Source: Streptomyces roseochromogenus subsp. oscitans DS 12.976 (GTDB taxonomy: Bacteria; Actinomycetota; Actinomycetes; Streptomycetales; Streptomycetaceae). Taken from it: DNA of 64,000 nucleotides. A program made the position numbers and the translations under genes. Every line of letters begins with the position of its first letter. Within the stretch, counting starts at the first letter, position 1. This document shows, piece after piece, positions 53,864 to 62,413 of the stretch. The stretch is from the NCBI RefSeq assembly GCF_000497445.1, contig NZ_CM002285.1, positions 7,755,149 to 7,819,148 on the forward strand, read 5' to 3'. The notes under the pieces were generated by a model, which saw only the letters and a program-made list of their open reading frames with translations, was not told the origin of the DNA and ran no database searches.

Positions 53864-54941
53864 GCAGGCCGCGTACGGTGCCGGCGGCGGCCGCCAGCCA
53901 GGCGGCGGCGAGGACGGCGTACAGCCCGACGGCCAGCCCGTCGTACACCGCCAGACCGGTGTGCCGGGCGAGAGCCATGGCGCCGGTGACACAGGTGCCC
54001 ACCGGGAAGGTGAACGCCCACCAGGTCATCGCGAACCCCATGCCCTGCCGGCGGGCCCGCACCACGTGCGCGGTCGCCAGCGCCAGCCACATCAGTGCGA
54101 ACCCCATCACCGGCACCCCGTACAGCACGGCGAAGACGCCGAGGCCACGGTCGTACGGAGCCGGTACGACCCCGGGTGCCACGTCCGCGATCTTGCTGAC
54201 CGCGGTGGTGGACTGCCCGAGCGGACCCAGGACCAGGAACAGCGTCGGGGTGAGCGCGAGCGGCAGCGGGGTGGAGCTGATCAGCCGGGCGAAGACCAGC
54301 GGCAGCATCAGCAGGATCGCGAGCAGGCTCAGCCCGAACATCGCCAGGCACGCCAGCAGCAGGGTCCCGCGGGGTTGCCCCGCCGGCAGATACGGCACGA
54401 GCAGCGGGCCGAGCGCGGCCGACACCATGGGCGCGACCAGCGGCAGCAGCCACACCGGGGTCGCCTGCGCGGGCTCGACCCGATGCCGTACGGCCATCAG
54501 GTACGGCACCGCCACGGCGGCCGCGAGCCCGACCGCCGTACCGGCGGTGAACAGCACGGCGTCCAGGACGACCGCTGTGCCGGTGCCGATCAGGTCCCGC
54601 CCGGCGGTCAGGGCGCCGCCGCCGACCGCCAGCAGGGCCATCGACAGGCAGCCGTAGAAGGGAGCGACGGCCGGGTCGAGGAGATGGGCGCGGGCCTGGT
54701 CGCCGTGCCGGGTCCAGTGCACCGTCCGGGCCGCCAGCAGGGCCACCAGCATGATCAGGGACAGTGCCCAGGCCCCCGCGAACACCTCGCGCAGGGCTGC
54801 CGAGTGCGCGGGCAGCGCGACACCCGCGGAGCCGAGGATGGCGGTGCCCATGACGGAGGCGTACCAGTTGGGGCCCAGCTGGCGGACCTGGGAGGCGCGC
54901 GGGACGGAGGCGGTGGGCAAGGGGCGGACTACGGTGACCAT
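53775..54941 (-). CDS. TDT/SLAC1-family transporter (TehA/Mae1-like)
   Basis: The 388-residue membrane protein has about ten hydrophobic helices. The N-terminal signature LGPNWYASVMGTAILG is that of the voltage-dependent anion channel/tellurite-resistance-dicarboxylate family. Substrates of members include malate, sulfite and other anions. ATG 54941 (MVTVVRPLPTAS) is preferred to 54971 because the upstream codons are not conserved-looking. Its 3' end overlaps the BtuF-like gene antiparallel. It is divergent from a LysR gene, its likely regulator. Confidence 0.87.
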   Translation of the reverse strand: MVTVVRPLPTASVPRASQVRQLGPNWYASVMGTAILGSAGVALPAHSAALREVFAGAWALSLIMLVALLAARTVHWTRHGDQARAHLLDPAVAPFYGCLSMALLAVGGGALTAGRDLIGTGTAVVLDAVLFTAGTAVGLAAAVAVPYLMAVRHRVEPAQATPVWLLPLVAPMVSAALGPLLVPYLPAGQPRGTLLLACLAMFGLSLLAILLMLPLVFARLISSTPLPLALTPTLFLVLGPLGQSTTAVSKIADVAPGVVPAPYDRGLGVFAVLYGVPVMGFALMWLALATAHVVRARRQGMGFAMTWWAFTFPVGTCVTGAMALARHTGLAVYDGLAVGLYAVLAAAWLAAAAGTVRGLLSGELLAAPRPAFVALPSATGRTRSGAGR

Positions 54942-54988
54942 GACTCCACGGTCCCGCCGCTGTCCGCCCATGACCAGGGAGTTCCTGG

Positions 54989-55002
54989 TTATCAGGGCAT
55001 AA
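54989..55002. promoter_or_regulatory. candidate LysR box between transporter and regulator
   Basis: TTATCAGGGCATAA is a palindrome (TTAT-N6-ATAA) fitting the T-N11-A rule for LysR-family sites. A second inverted repeat, CCAGG-N5-CCTGG, adjoins at 54974-54988. Both lie in the 70-base divergent gap. Confidence 0.5.
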
Positions 55003-55011
55003 GCTGGTGTT

Positions 55012-55935
55012 ATGAGTCAGGTGGAGGGGAAGCGAGAGCACACCGGATCACTGGCACACCGGGTGCCCGATCTGGCCGCACTGGAGCTGCTGCTGGCGGT
55101 GGCGCGGCTGGGCAGTCTCGGTGCGGCGGCGCGCGAGGTCGGCGTCACCCAGCCCGCTGCCAGCAGCCGGATCCGGTCCATGGAACGGCAGTTGGGGGTG
55201 GCCCTGGTCGACCGTTCGCCGCGCGGTTCCCGGCTCACGGACGCGGGCGCGCTGGTGACGGACTGGGCCCGCCGTGTGGTGGAGGCGGCGGCCGCCTTCG
55301 ACGCGGGTGCGCAGGCCCTGCGCGACCGCCGGGACTCACGGCTGCGGGTGGCGGCGAGCATGACCATCGCCGAGTATCTGCTGCCCGGCTGGCTCCTCGC
55401 GCTGCACGCCGAGCGTCCCGACACGGCGGTCTCCCTGCTCGCCGGGAACTCGGCGAAGGTCGCGGAACTGCTGCTGGCCGGGGAGGCGGACCTGGGGTTC
55501 GTGGAGGGCCTGTCGGTCCCTGCGGGCCTGGACTCCGCCGTCATCGCGCGCGACCACCTGATCGTCGTCACCGCGCCCGGTCATCCCTGGGCCCGGCGCC
55601 GGCGCCCGGTGACGGCGGAGGAGCTGGCGGGCACCCCGCTGATCCTCCGCGAGCGCGGCTCCGGCACCCGGCAGGTCCTGGACGTGGCGCTCGGCGGCCT
55701 CGCCCGCCCCTTGATCGAGCTGTCCTCCACCACGGCGGTCAAGGCATCAGCGGTCAGCGGTGCGGGCCCCTCGGTCCTCAGCGAGCTGGCGGTGGGGGAG
55801 GAGCTGGCGATGCGACGCCTGGTCAGCATCCCGGTGGACGGCGTCTCCTTGCGCCGAGATCTGCGCGCGGTCTGGCCGACGGGGCATCGACCGACAGGTC
55901 CGGCACGGGAGTTGCTGTCGCTGACACGGGGGTGA
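55012..55935 (+). CDS. LysR-family transcriptional regulator
   Basis: The 307-residue protein has an N-terminal winged helix (LELLLAVARLGSLGAAAREV then TQPAASSRIRSMERQLG, about residues 23-65) and a periplasmic-binding-protein-type effector domain. ATG 55012 is close to the candidate box, so autoregulation is likely. It probably controls the divergent TDT transporter. The inducer is unknown. Confidence 0.92.
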   Translation: MSQVEGKREHTGSLAHRVPDLAALELLLAVARLGSLGAAAREVGVTQPAASSRIRSMERQLGVALVDRSPRGSRLTDAGALVTDWARRVVEAAAAFDAGAQALRDRRDSRLRVAASMTIAEYLLPGWLLALHAERPDTAVSLLAGNSAKVAELLLAGEADLGFVEGLSVPAGLDSAVIARDHLIVVTAPGHPWARRRRPVTAEELAGTPLILRERGSGTRQVLDVALGGLARPLIELSSTTAVKASAVSGAGPSVLSELAVGEELAMRRLVSIPVDGVSLRRDLRAVWPTGHRPTGPARELLSLTRG

Positions 55936-56081
55936 CGGGGCGCGGTGCTGCCGCCGGCCAAGGGGGCTTTTCGCTTGCCCGCGCTTGCGGGGTGCCGCTT
56001 CTGTGGGACGGGCGCCGCCCCAGCGGCACGACTGCCCGCAGCGGCGGCGGTACTTCGAAGCGGGCGGTGCTGCAGCTCCCC

Positions 56082-56155
56082 GAGGGGCGCGGGGCTGTAT
56101 CGATATGCGGCTCCGCCGCGTGGGCGCGACCGGCCACCACGTACCCGCACCCGGC
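56082..56155 (+). repeat. dispersed intergenic repeat, copy B
   Basis: GGGGCGCGGGG then TGTATCGATATGCGGCT and CCGCCGCGTGGGCGCGACC repeat the element at 17756-17830. It lies in the 317-base gap 55936-56252, which otherwise holds only GC-rich inverted repeats and no gene. Confidence 0.65.
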
Positions 56156-56252
56156 AGACGGCCACAAGCCCGACGGCGCCACCCCGCCCGCCGCAGGCGC
56201 CCGCACCGAAAATCCCTGGCCAGCCGGCCGACCAGCCCGGCACCATGCCGAC

Positions 56253-57206
56253 ATGACCGTCACCGCCCCGCCCGCCGCAGGCGCCCGCACCCCCTGGGAA
56301 GACCTCCCCTCCGCCGTCCGAGACGCCGTAGGCGAGATGCTCGGGGCGCCGGTCGTACGGTCGCAGACACAGCGCGGCGGTTTCTCGCCCGGCGTGGCCG
56401 CACGGGTGCGGACCGCCGCGGGCGGCACCGGTTTCGTCAAGGCGGTGAGCGGCGAAGCCAATCCGCACAGCCCCGGCCTGCACCGCCGGGAGGCCCGGAT
56501 CGCCGCCGCGCTCCCGGCCGCCGTACCCGCCCCCCGGCTGCTCGGGACCTACGACGACGGCACCTGGGTGGCGCTGGTCTTCGAGGAGGTGGCCGGGCGC
56601 CAGCCGCACGTGCCCTGGCGGCCGGACGAGTTGGGCCGGGTGCTCGACGCCGTGACCGTGCTCGGCCGCACCGCAACCCCGTGCCCGCTGGACGTCCCGG
56701 CCGTCGCCGAGGACCTGGCGGACGCCTTCAGCGGCTGGCGCCGGCTGCTCGACGGCGAAGCCGGTGATGTGCGCGACCGGCTCGGTGTCTGGACCGCCGG
56801 GCATCTGTCCGACCTCGCCGCGCTGGAGGCCCGGTGGGCCGAGGGCGCCTCGGGGGACACCCTGGCCCATGCCGACCTGCGCGCGGACAACGTGCTGCTC
56901 ACGGACGACGGGGGCGTCGCCTTCGTGGACTGGCCGCACGCCCTGCGCGCCGCGCCCTGGTTCGACCTTCTCGTCATGCTGCCGTGCGTGCGGGCGCAGG
57001 GCGGGCCCGATCCGGAGGAGGTGTTCACCGCGCACCCGCTGGGCCGCGACGCCGCCCCGGACGCCGTGACCGCCGCTCTGGCCGGTCTCACCGGCTACTT
57101 CCTGCGCAGCTCCCTGAACCCGGCACCGCCGGGCCTGCCCACCCTGCGCCCCTTCCAGCGCGCCCAGGGCGACGCGGCCCTGGAGTGGCTCAGAAAGCGG
57201 CTGTGA
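56253..57206 (+). CDS. aminoglycoside phosphotransferase/choline-kinase-like protein
   Basis: The 317-residue APH-family kinase-fold protein has the Brenner motif LAHADLRADNVLLTDDGGVA (His-x-Asp...Asn; about residues 206-225) and FVDWPHALRAAPWFDLLVM with the metal-binding Asp. The nucleotide loop region RGGFSPGVAARV lies near residue 42. The substrate could be an antibiotic, choline-like compound or a protein; there is no neighbouring clue. ATG 56253 is preferred; ATG 56245 is in another frame. It is convergent with the class I amidotransferase-type gene. Confidence 0.85.
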   Translation: MTVTAPPAAGARTPWEDLPSAVRDAVGEMLGAPVVRSQTQRGGFSPGVAARVRTAAGGTGFVKAVSGEANPHSPGLHRREARIAAALPAAVPAPRLLGTYDDGTWVALVFEEVAGRQPHVPWRPDELGRVLDAVTVLGRTATPCPLDVPAVAEDLADAFSGWRRLLDGEAGDVRDRLGVWTAGHLSDLAALEARWAEGASGDTLAHADLRADNVLLTDDGGVAFVDWPHALRAAPWFDLLVMLPCVRAQGGPDPEEVFTAHPLGRDAAPDAVTAALAGLTGYFLRSSLNPAPPGLPTLRPFQRAQGDAALEWLRKRL

Positions 57207-57240
57207 TCCAGTCCGGGGCCAGGGCTGTCCGGGGCCGGGA

Positions 57241-57948
57241 CTACGGCCGTCCGGCCATGCCCCGTGCGGCTGCTGTGACCAGGGCCGACATCACCCGCAG
57301 GTCCTCGCCCATCTCGGGGTGCCACTGCACGCCCAGCACCCAGCCCCGGTCCGCGGGCAGTTCGACCGCCTCCACCGTGCCGTCCGCCGCGTAGGCCGAC
57401 GGCACCAGTCCCGCGCCGAGCCGGTCCACGGCCTGGTGGTGGTAGGTGGGCACGGTCGTCTCCTCCGGGACGATCCCGGCGTACAGGGTCCCCGGTACCG
57501 GCTTCACCGGGTGGCCGCCGAACACGCCGACCACCTCCGCGTGCCCCTCCAGGTGCTGGACCAGCGTGCCGCCGAGCGCCACGTTCAGCAGTTGCATGCC
57601 CCGGCAGATGCCCAGCACCGGCATTCCGGCGTCCAACGCGGCCTCGATCAGGGCCAGTTCCCAGGTGTCGCGGGCCACGGCGGGCGGACCCGTTCGGGGC
57701 TCGCGCTCGGCGCCGTACCGGGCCGGGTCCACGTCCGGGCCGCCCGCGATGACCAGCCCGTCCAGCCGGGCCACGGTCTCCGCCGCGCTCTCGGGCACGT
57801 CCGGCGGCAGCATGCAGGCCAGCCCGCCGGCCCGCTGCACCAGCCGTGGATAGCCGGCCGGCAGCAGCGCCGCGTCCAGCTCCCACACGCCCCAGCGCGC
57901 GCCGGACTCCAGATATGTGCTCACGCCGATCAGTGGCCGTACGGTCAT
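57241..57948 (-). CDS. gamma-glutamyl hydrolase-like class I amidotransferase (PuuD/peptidase C26 family)
   Basis: The 235-residue protein has catalytic Cys in the elbow GICRGMQLLNVALGGTLVQH and the His-Glu pair in VQWHPEMGE. The PuuD branch cleaves gamma-glutamyl amide bonds such as gamma-glutamyl-GABA. ATG 57948 is preceded by GGGGAGGG. It lies 52 bases downstream of the FadR-type regulator in the same direction and near a GlnA-type gamma-glutamylation gene, which suggests it releases Glu from a gamma-glutamylated catabolite. Confidence 0.9.
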   Translation of the reverse strand: MTVRPLIGVSTYLESGARWGVWELDAALLPAGYPRLVQRAGGLACMLPPDVPESAAETVARLDGLVIAGGPDVDPARYGAEREPRTGPPAVARDTWELALIEAALDAGMPVLGICRGMQLLNVALGGTLVQHLEGHAEVVGVFGGHPVKPVPGTLYAGIVPEETTVPTYHHQAVDRLGAGLVPSAYAADGTVEAVELPADRGWVLGVQWHPEMGEDLRVMSALVTAAARGMAGRP

Positions 57949-58000
57949 GCTGCCCTCCCCGGCAGTCAAAGGTTCACCGTCACACCTTTGCAGAGCGCGC

Positions 58001-58750
58001 TTATGCCAGGAAGCCCCGCAGCAGCGCCGCCGTGCCCGCGCAGTGCTCGCGCATCATCTCCCGAGCGCCGTCCGCGTCCCCGTCCAGCACCGCCTCCACC
58101 AGCGCGCTGTGCTGGCGCTGCGAGTGCTCCAGGTTGCGTACCAGCAGCGGGATGCAGTCCAGCAGGTCGTTCACCGTGGCCCGGACCGCCGCGTACTGCG
58201 CGGTCAGGGAGGGGGAGCCGCACAGCTCGGCCAGTGTCAGGTGCAGCAGCGTGTCCAGGCGGCGGTAGTCGGCGAGCGGGGCGTCGTGCGTGCGGGCCAG
58301 CGCCTCGCGCAGCCGGTCCGCCTGCTCGGCCGTCAGTCCGTGCGCCGCACACAGGCCGGCCGCGCCCACCTCCAGGACCTCGCGGAACCGGAGTACGTCC
58401 TCGATGTCGACCGACGCGATCCGCCGCCGTAGCTCGTCCTCGCCGCCTGCGTCCGTGCGCGGCAGGACGAACGTTCCGCCGTAGCGCCCGCGCCGCGCCT
58501 CCACCAGCCCCTGGTCCTGGAGCACCTTCAGCACCTCGCGCAGCGTCACCCGGCTGATCCCGAGCCGCTCCGCCAGCTCCCGCTCGGCCGGCAGCCGCTC
58601 ACCGCCCGGCACCAGGCCGAGCCGCACGACCTGGAGGATCTGCTCCAGTGCCTCCTCGAAGCCGTTGCCCGCCCGCACCGGACGCAGCACCGGAGCGAGC
58701 CCGTCGACCCCCGGCGTATGCGTCCCCTGCCACTCCGTCTCCCGCGACAT
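58001..58750 (-). CDS. GntR/FadR-family transcriptional regulator (EpuRII-like)
   Basis: The 249-residue protein has an N-terminal winged helix (LPAERELAERLGISRVTLRE, about residues 55-75) and an FCD all-helical effector domain. ATG 58750 is taken. The start region is divergent from glnA4, and the 95-base gap holds two AGCAAT direct repeats (58770 and 58783). In S. coelicolor the equivalent regulator SCO1614 (EpuRII) affects the glutamylpolyamine/ethanolamine genes. That assignment rests on remembered synteny. Confidence 0.87.
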   Translation of the reverse strand: MSRETEWQGTHTPGVDGLAPVLRPVRAGNGFEEALEQILQVVRLGLVPGGERLPAERELAERLGISRVTLREVLKVLQDQGLVEARRGRYGGTFVLPRTDAGGEDELRRRIASVDIEDVLRFREVLEVGAAGLCAAHGLTAEQADRLREALARTHDAPLADYRRLDTLLHLTLAELCGSPSLTAQYAAVRATVNDLLDCIPLLVRNLEHSQRQHSALVEAVLDGDADGAREMMREHCAGTAALLRGFLA

Positions 58751-58845
58751 TCGCCGTACCCCCTTCCCAAGCAATGGTTCTGAGCAATACCTTATGGCTC
58801 CCGGCCCGGCCGAAAAAGCGCGAAGGCGCCGAAGGAGGCTCTCCC

Positions 58846-60210
58846 GTGGCAGACCGCACACCCCCGCTCGGCGTCGAGGAACTGCACGCCCTCGTCGCGA
58901 GCGGTGAGATCGACACTGTCGTCCTGGCCTTCCCCGATATGCAAGGGCGCCTCCAGGGCAAGCGGTTCGCCGCCCGCTTCTTCCTCGACGAGGTCCTGCA
59001 CCACGGCACCGAGGGCTGCAACTACCTCCTCGCCGTCGACACCGAGATGAACACCGTCGACGGCTACGCGATGTCCTCCTGGGACCGCGGCTACGGCGAC
59101 TTCGCCATGCGTCCCGACCTGTCGACCCTGCGCCGTATCCCCTGGCACCCCGGCACCGCCCTGCTCGTCGCGGACCTCGCCTGGAACGACGGCTCCCCGG
59201 TCGTCGCCGCGCCCCGCCAGATCCTGCGCCGGCAGCTGGAACGGCTCGCCGAGCTGGGCTACAGCGCCCAGGTCGGCACCGAGCTGGAGTTCATCGTCTT
59301 CAAGGACAGCTACGAGGCGGCCTGGGACGCGGGCTACCGGGGGCTCACGCCCGCCAACCAGTACAACATCGACTACTCCATCCTCGGCACCGGCCGCATC
59401 GAGCCCCTGCTGCGCCGACTGCGCAACGACATGGCCGGCGCCGGCCTCACCGTCGAGTCGGCCAAGGGCGAGTGCAACCCCGGCCAGCACGAGATCGTCT
59501 TCCGCTACGACGAGGCCCTCGTCACCTGCGACCAGCACGCGCTGTACAAGACCGGCGCGAAGGAGATCGCCGCCCAGGAGGGCGTCTCGATCACCTTCAT
59601 GGCCAAGTACAACGAGCGCGAGGGCAACTCCTGTCACATCCACCTCTCCCTCGCCGGCGCCGACGGCAACAACGCCATGGCCGGAGACGGCCCCGGCGGC
59701 ATGTCCGACGTCATGCGGCACTTCCTCGCCGGACAGCTCGCCGCACTGCGCGACTTCTCGCTCCTCTACGCCCCGAACATCAACTCCTACAAGCGGTTCC
59801 AGCCGGGCTCCTTCGCCCCCACCGCCGTGGCGTGGGGCCACGACAACCGCACCTGCGCCCTCCGCGTGGTCGGCCACGGCCGGTCCCTGCGCTTCGAGAA
59901 CCGCCTCCCCGGCGGCGATGTGAACCCCCATCTCGCCGTCGCCGGACTCGTCGCGGCCGGCCTGTACGGCATCGAGCAGAAACTCGAACTGCCCGAGCCC
60001 TGCCCCGGCAACGCCTACACCGCCGGCCTCGCACACGTCCCGACCACCCTGCGCGAGGCAGCCGAGCTGTGGGAGAACAGCCCCATCGCGAAGGCGGCCT
60101 TCGGCGACGAGGTGGTCGCGCACTACGCCAACATGGCGCGCGTCGAGCTGGAGGCCTTCGACGCCGCGGTCACCGACTGGGAGCTGCGCCGCTCCTTCGA
60201 ACGCCTGTGA
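58846..60210 (+). CDS. glnA4: glutamine synthetase-like gamma-glutamylethanolamide synthetase, GlnA4
   Basis: ATP-dependent ligase of glutamate to an amine. The 454-residue protein has the GS catalytic fold: metal-site ELEFIVFKD, CNPGQHEIVFRYDEAL, the ATP/His motif NSCHIHLSL, and RVVGHGRSLRFENRLPGGD. The adenylylation loop Tyr of housekeeping GS is not evident. In S. coelicolor SCO1613 (GlnA4) makes gamma-glutamylethanolamide rather than glutamine. GTG 58846 has AAGGAGG seven bases upstream. It is the first gene of glnA4-ALDH-SDR. Confidence 0.9.
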   Translation: MADRTPPLGVEELHALVASGEIDTVVLAFPDMQGRLQGKRFAARFFLDEVLHHGTEGCNYLLAVDTEMNTVDGYAMSSWDRGYGDFAMRPDLSTLRRIPWHPGTALLVADLAWNDGSPVVAAPRQILRRQLERLAELGYSAQVGTELEFIVFKDSYEAAWDAGYRGLTPANQYNIDYSILGTGRIEPLLRRLRNDMAGAGLTVESAKGECNPGQHEIVFRYDEALVTCDQHALYKTGAKEIAAQEGVSITFMAKYNEREGNSCHIHLSLAGADGNNAMAGDGPGGMSDVMRHFLAGQLAALRDFSLLYAPNINSYKRFQPGSFAPTAVAWGHDNRTCALRVVGHGRSLRFENRLPGGDVNPHLAVAGLVAAGLYGIEQKLELPEPCPGNAYTAGLAHVPTTLREAAELWENSPIAKAAFGDEVVAHYANMARVELEAFDAAVTDWELRRSFERL

Positions 60211-60233
60211 ACCAGCCTGTGAAAGGTCAATTC

Positions 60234-61622
60234 GTGTCCGACTCAGACGAGTTGAGGGTCCTCAACCCCGCCACGGAAGAGGTCCTGGCCACCGTGCCCG
60301 CCGCGAGCGCGGAGGACGTGGCCGCCGCCGTCGTACGGGCCGTCCGCGCCCAGCGCGGATGGGCCGCACTCGCCCCCGCCGACCGGGCTCGGCTGCTCCG
60401 CCGTTTCGCGGACGTGGTCGACGCCCACACCGAGGAACTCGCCCAGCTGGAGGTCCGCGAGGCCGGGCACACCGTCGGCAACGCGCGCTGGGAGGCGGGC
60501 AACGCCCGCGACCTGCTGCTGTACGCGGCCGGCGGCGCCGAACGCATCCTCGGCCAGCAGATCCCCGTGCCCGGCGGCTGGAACATCACCTTCCAGGAGC
60601 CGTTGGGTGTCGTCGGAGTGATCGCCCCCTGGAACTTCCCCATGCCGATCGCCGCCTGGGGCTCCTTCCCGGCGCTCGCGGCCGGCAACGCGGTCGTCCT
60701 CAAGCCCGCCGAGACCACCCCGCTCACCGCGCTCCGCCTCGCCGAACTCGCCCTGGAGGCGGGTCTGCCCGAGCACGTCTTCCAGGTGCTGCCCGGCTAC
60801 GGCCACATCGCCGGACGCGCCCTGGTGGACCACCCGGACATCGCCAAGATCGTGTTCACCGGCTCCACCCGCACCGGCCGCGAGGTCATGGAGCGCTGTG
60901 CCCGCCTGGTCAAACCGGTCACCCTGGAACTCGGCGGCAAGAGCCCCAACGTCGTCTTCGCCGACGCCGACCTCACCGCCGCCCTCGACCCGTTCTCGTT
61001 CCTGGACAACTCCGGCCAGGACTGCTGCGCCCGCACCCGCATCCTGGTCCAGGAGTCCCGCTACGACGAGGCCCGCGAGTTCCTCGCCGACGCGCTGGCC
61101 AATGTCGTCGTGGGCGACCCGGCCGACGAGAAGACGCAGATGGGTCCGCTGATCTCCGGTCAGCAGCTGGAGCGCGTACGGTCCTACGTCCCCGCGGACG
61201 CCCCGGCCCTGCGCGGCAGCGCCCCTGACGGCCCCGGCTTCTGGTTCCCGCCGACCGTCCTCACGGGGGAGCGGCACGACAGCGCGGCGGCCCGCGAGGA
61301 GATCTTCGGCCCGGTCGCCGTCCTCCTCCCTTTCACCGACGAGCAGGACGCGATCCGCCTCGCCAACGACACTCCCTACGGCCTCTCCGGCTCCCTGTGG
61401 ACCCGGGACCTCGGCCGCGCCCTGCGCCTCTCCCAGGCCGTCCGCGCGGGCAACCTGTCCGTCAACTCCCACTCCAGCGTCCGCTACTGGACCCCGTTCG
61501 GCGGCTTCAAGCAGTCCGGCCTCGGCCGCGAACTGGGCCCCGACGCCCTGACCGCCTTCACCGAAACCAAGAACGTCTTCATCAGCGACGTCTCCCACAG
61601 CACGGAGGGCCCCGCACAGTGA
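60234..61622 (+). CDS. NAD(P)-dependent aldehyde dehydrogenase
   Basis: The 462-residue ALDH has the proton-acceptor motif VTLELGGKSPNVVF (Glu), nucleophile Cys in SGQDCCARTRIL, and the N-terminal PWNFPMPIAAW cofactor region. In this cluster it probably oxidises a gamma-glutamylated aldehyde to the acid. GTG 60234 has AAAGG at 60222-60226 seven bases upstream; in-frame GTG codons at 60207 and 60219 are alternatives. Its stop overlaps the SDR start. Confidence 0.92.
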   Translation: MSDSDELRVLNPATEEVLATVPAASAEDVAAAVVRAVRAQRGWAALAPADRARLLRRFADVVDAHTEELAQLEVREAGHTVGNARWEAGNARDLLLYAAGGAERILGQQIPVPGGWNITFQEPLGVVGVIAPWNFPMPIAAWGSFPALAAGNAVVLKPAETTPLTALRLAELALEAGLPEHVFQVLPGYGHIAGRALVDHPDIAKIVFTGSTRTGREVMERCARLVKPVTLELGGKSPNVVFADADLTAALDPFSFLDNSGQDCCARTRILVQESRYDEAREFLADALANVVVGDPADEKTQMGPLISGQQLERVRSYVPADAPALRGSAPDGPGFWFPPTVLTGERHDSAAAREEIFGPVAVLLPFTDEQDAIRLANDTPYGLSGSLWTRDLGRALRLSQAVRAGNLSVNSHSSVRYWTPFGGFKQSGLGRELGPDALTAFTETKNVFISDVSHSTEGPAQ

Positions 61623-62401
61623 CCGCAGAATCTGTTTGCCGCCGCCTGGTCGGCCGTACCGCCGTCGTCACCGGAGCCGGCAGCGGCATCGGCCTCGCCA
61701 CCGCCCGCCGGCTCGCCTCCGAGGGCGCCCACGTGATCTGCGCGGACGTGGACGAGGCCCGCGGCAAGGCCGCCGCCGACGAGGTGGGCGGACTCTTCGT
61801 GAAGGTCGACGTCACCGACCCCGAGCAGGTCGAGGCGCTGTTCAAGACGGCGTACGACACCTACGGCAGCGTCGACATCGCCTTCAACAACGCCGGAATC
61901 TCCCCGCCCGACGACGACTCCATCCTGGAGACCGGCCTGGAGGCCTGGAAGCGCGTCCAGGAGGTCAACCTCACCTCCGTCTACCTGTGCTGCAAGGCCG
62001 CCATCCCCTATATGCGCCGGCAGGGCAAGGGCTCCATCATCAACACCGCGTCCTTCGTGGCGCGGATGGGCGCGGCCACGAGCCAGATCTCGTACACCGC
62101 CTCCAAGGGCGGCGTGCTGGCCATGTCCCGCGAGCTGGGCGTGCAGTTCGCCCGCGAGGGCATCCGCGTGAACGCCCTGTGCCCGGGCCCGGTCAACACC
62201 CCGCTCTTGCAGGAGCTGTTCGCGAAGGACCCGGAGCGGGCCGCGCGGCGTCTCGTCCACATCCCGGTCGGCCGGTTCGCCGAGGCCGAGGAGATCGCCG
62301 CCGCCGTCGCCTTCCTGGCCAGCGACGACTCCTCCTTCGTCAACGCCACCGACTTCCTGGTGGACGGCGGCATCGCGGGCGCGTACGTCACGCCGCTGTA
62401 G
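61619..62401 (+). CDS. short-chain dehydrogenase/reductase (SDR)
   Basis: The 260-residue classical SDR has NAD(P) motif VTGAGSGIGLATARRL (about residues 17-32), NNAG, active-site Ser in NTASFVA and YTASKGG (Tyr-x3-Lys). It has CADVDEA after the second strand, with Asp favouring NAD+. It could oxidise the alcohol of gamma-glutamylethanolamide to the aldehyde used by the ALDH (inference). GTG 61619 overlaps the ALDH stop, so the two are coupled. It is convergent with the next gene. Confidence 0.92.
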   Translation: MTAESVCRRLVGRTAVVTGAGSGIGLATARRLASEGAHVICADVDEARGKAAADEVGGLFVKVDVTDPEQVEALFKTAYDTYGSVDIAFNNAGISPPDDDSILETGLEAWKRVQEVNLTSVYLCCKAAIPYMRRQGKGSIINTASFVARMGAATSQISYTASKGGVLAMSRELGVQFAREGIRVNALCPGPVNTPLLQELFAKDPERAARRLVHIPVGRFAEAEEIAAAVAFLASDDSSFVNATDFLVDGGIAGAYVTPL

Positions 62402-62413
62402 AGCCACGGCCCG

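Noticed and set aside
53961..56252. Extended upstream frame of the APH-like kinase gene
   Set aside because: It passes through the TDT and LysR genes; the family N-terminus and a proper start lie at 56253.
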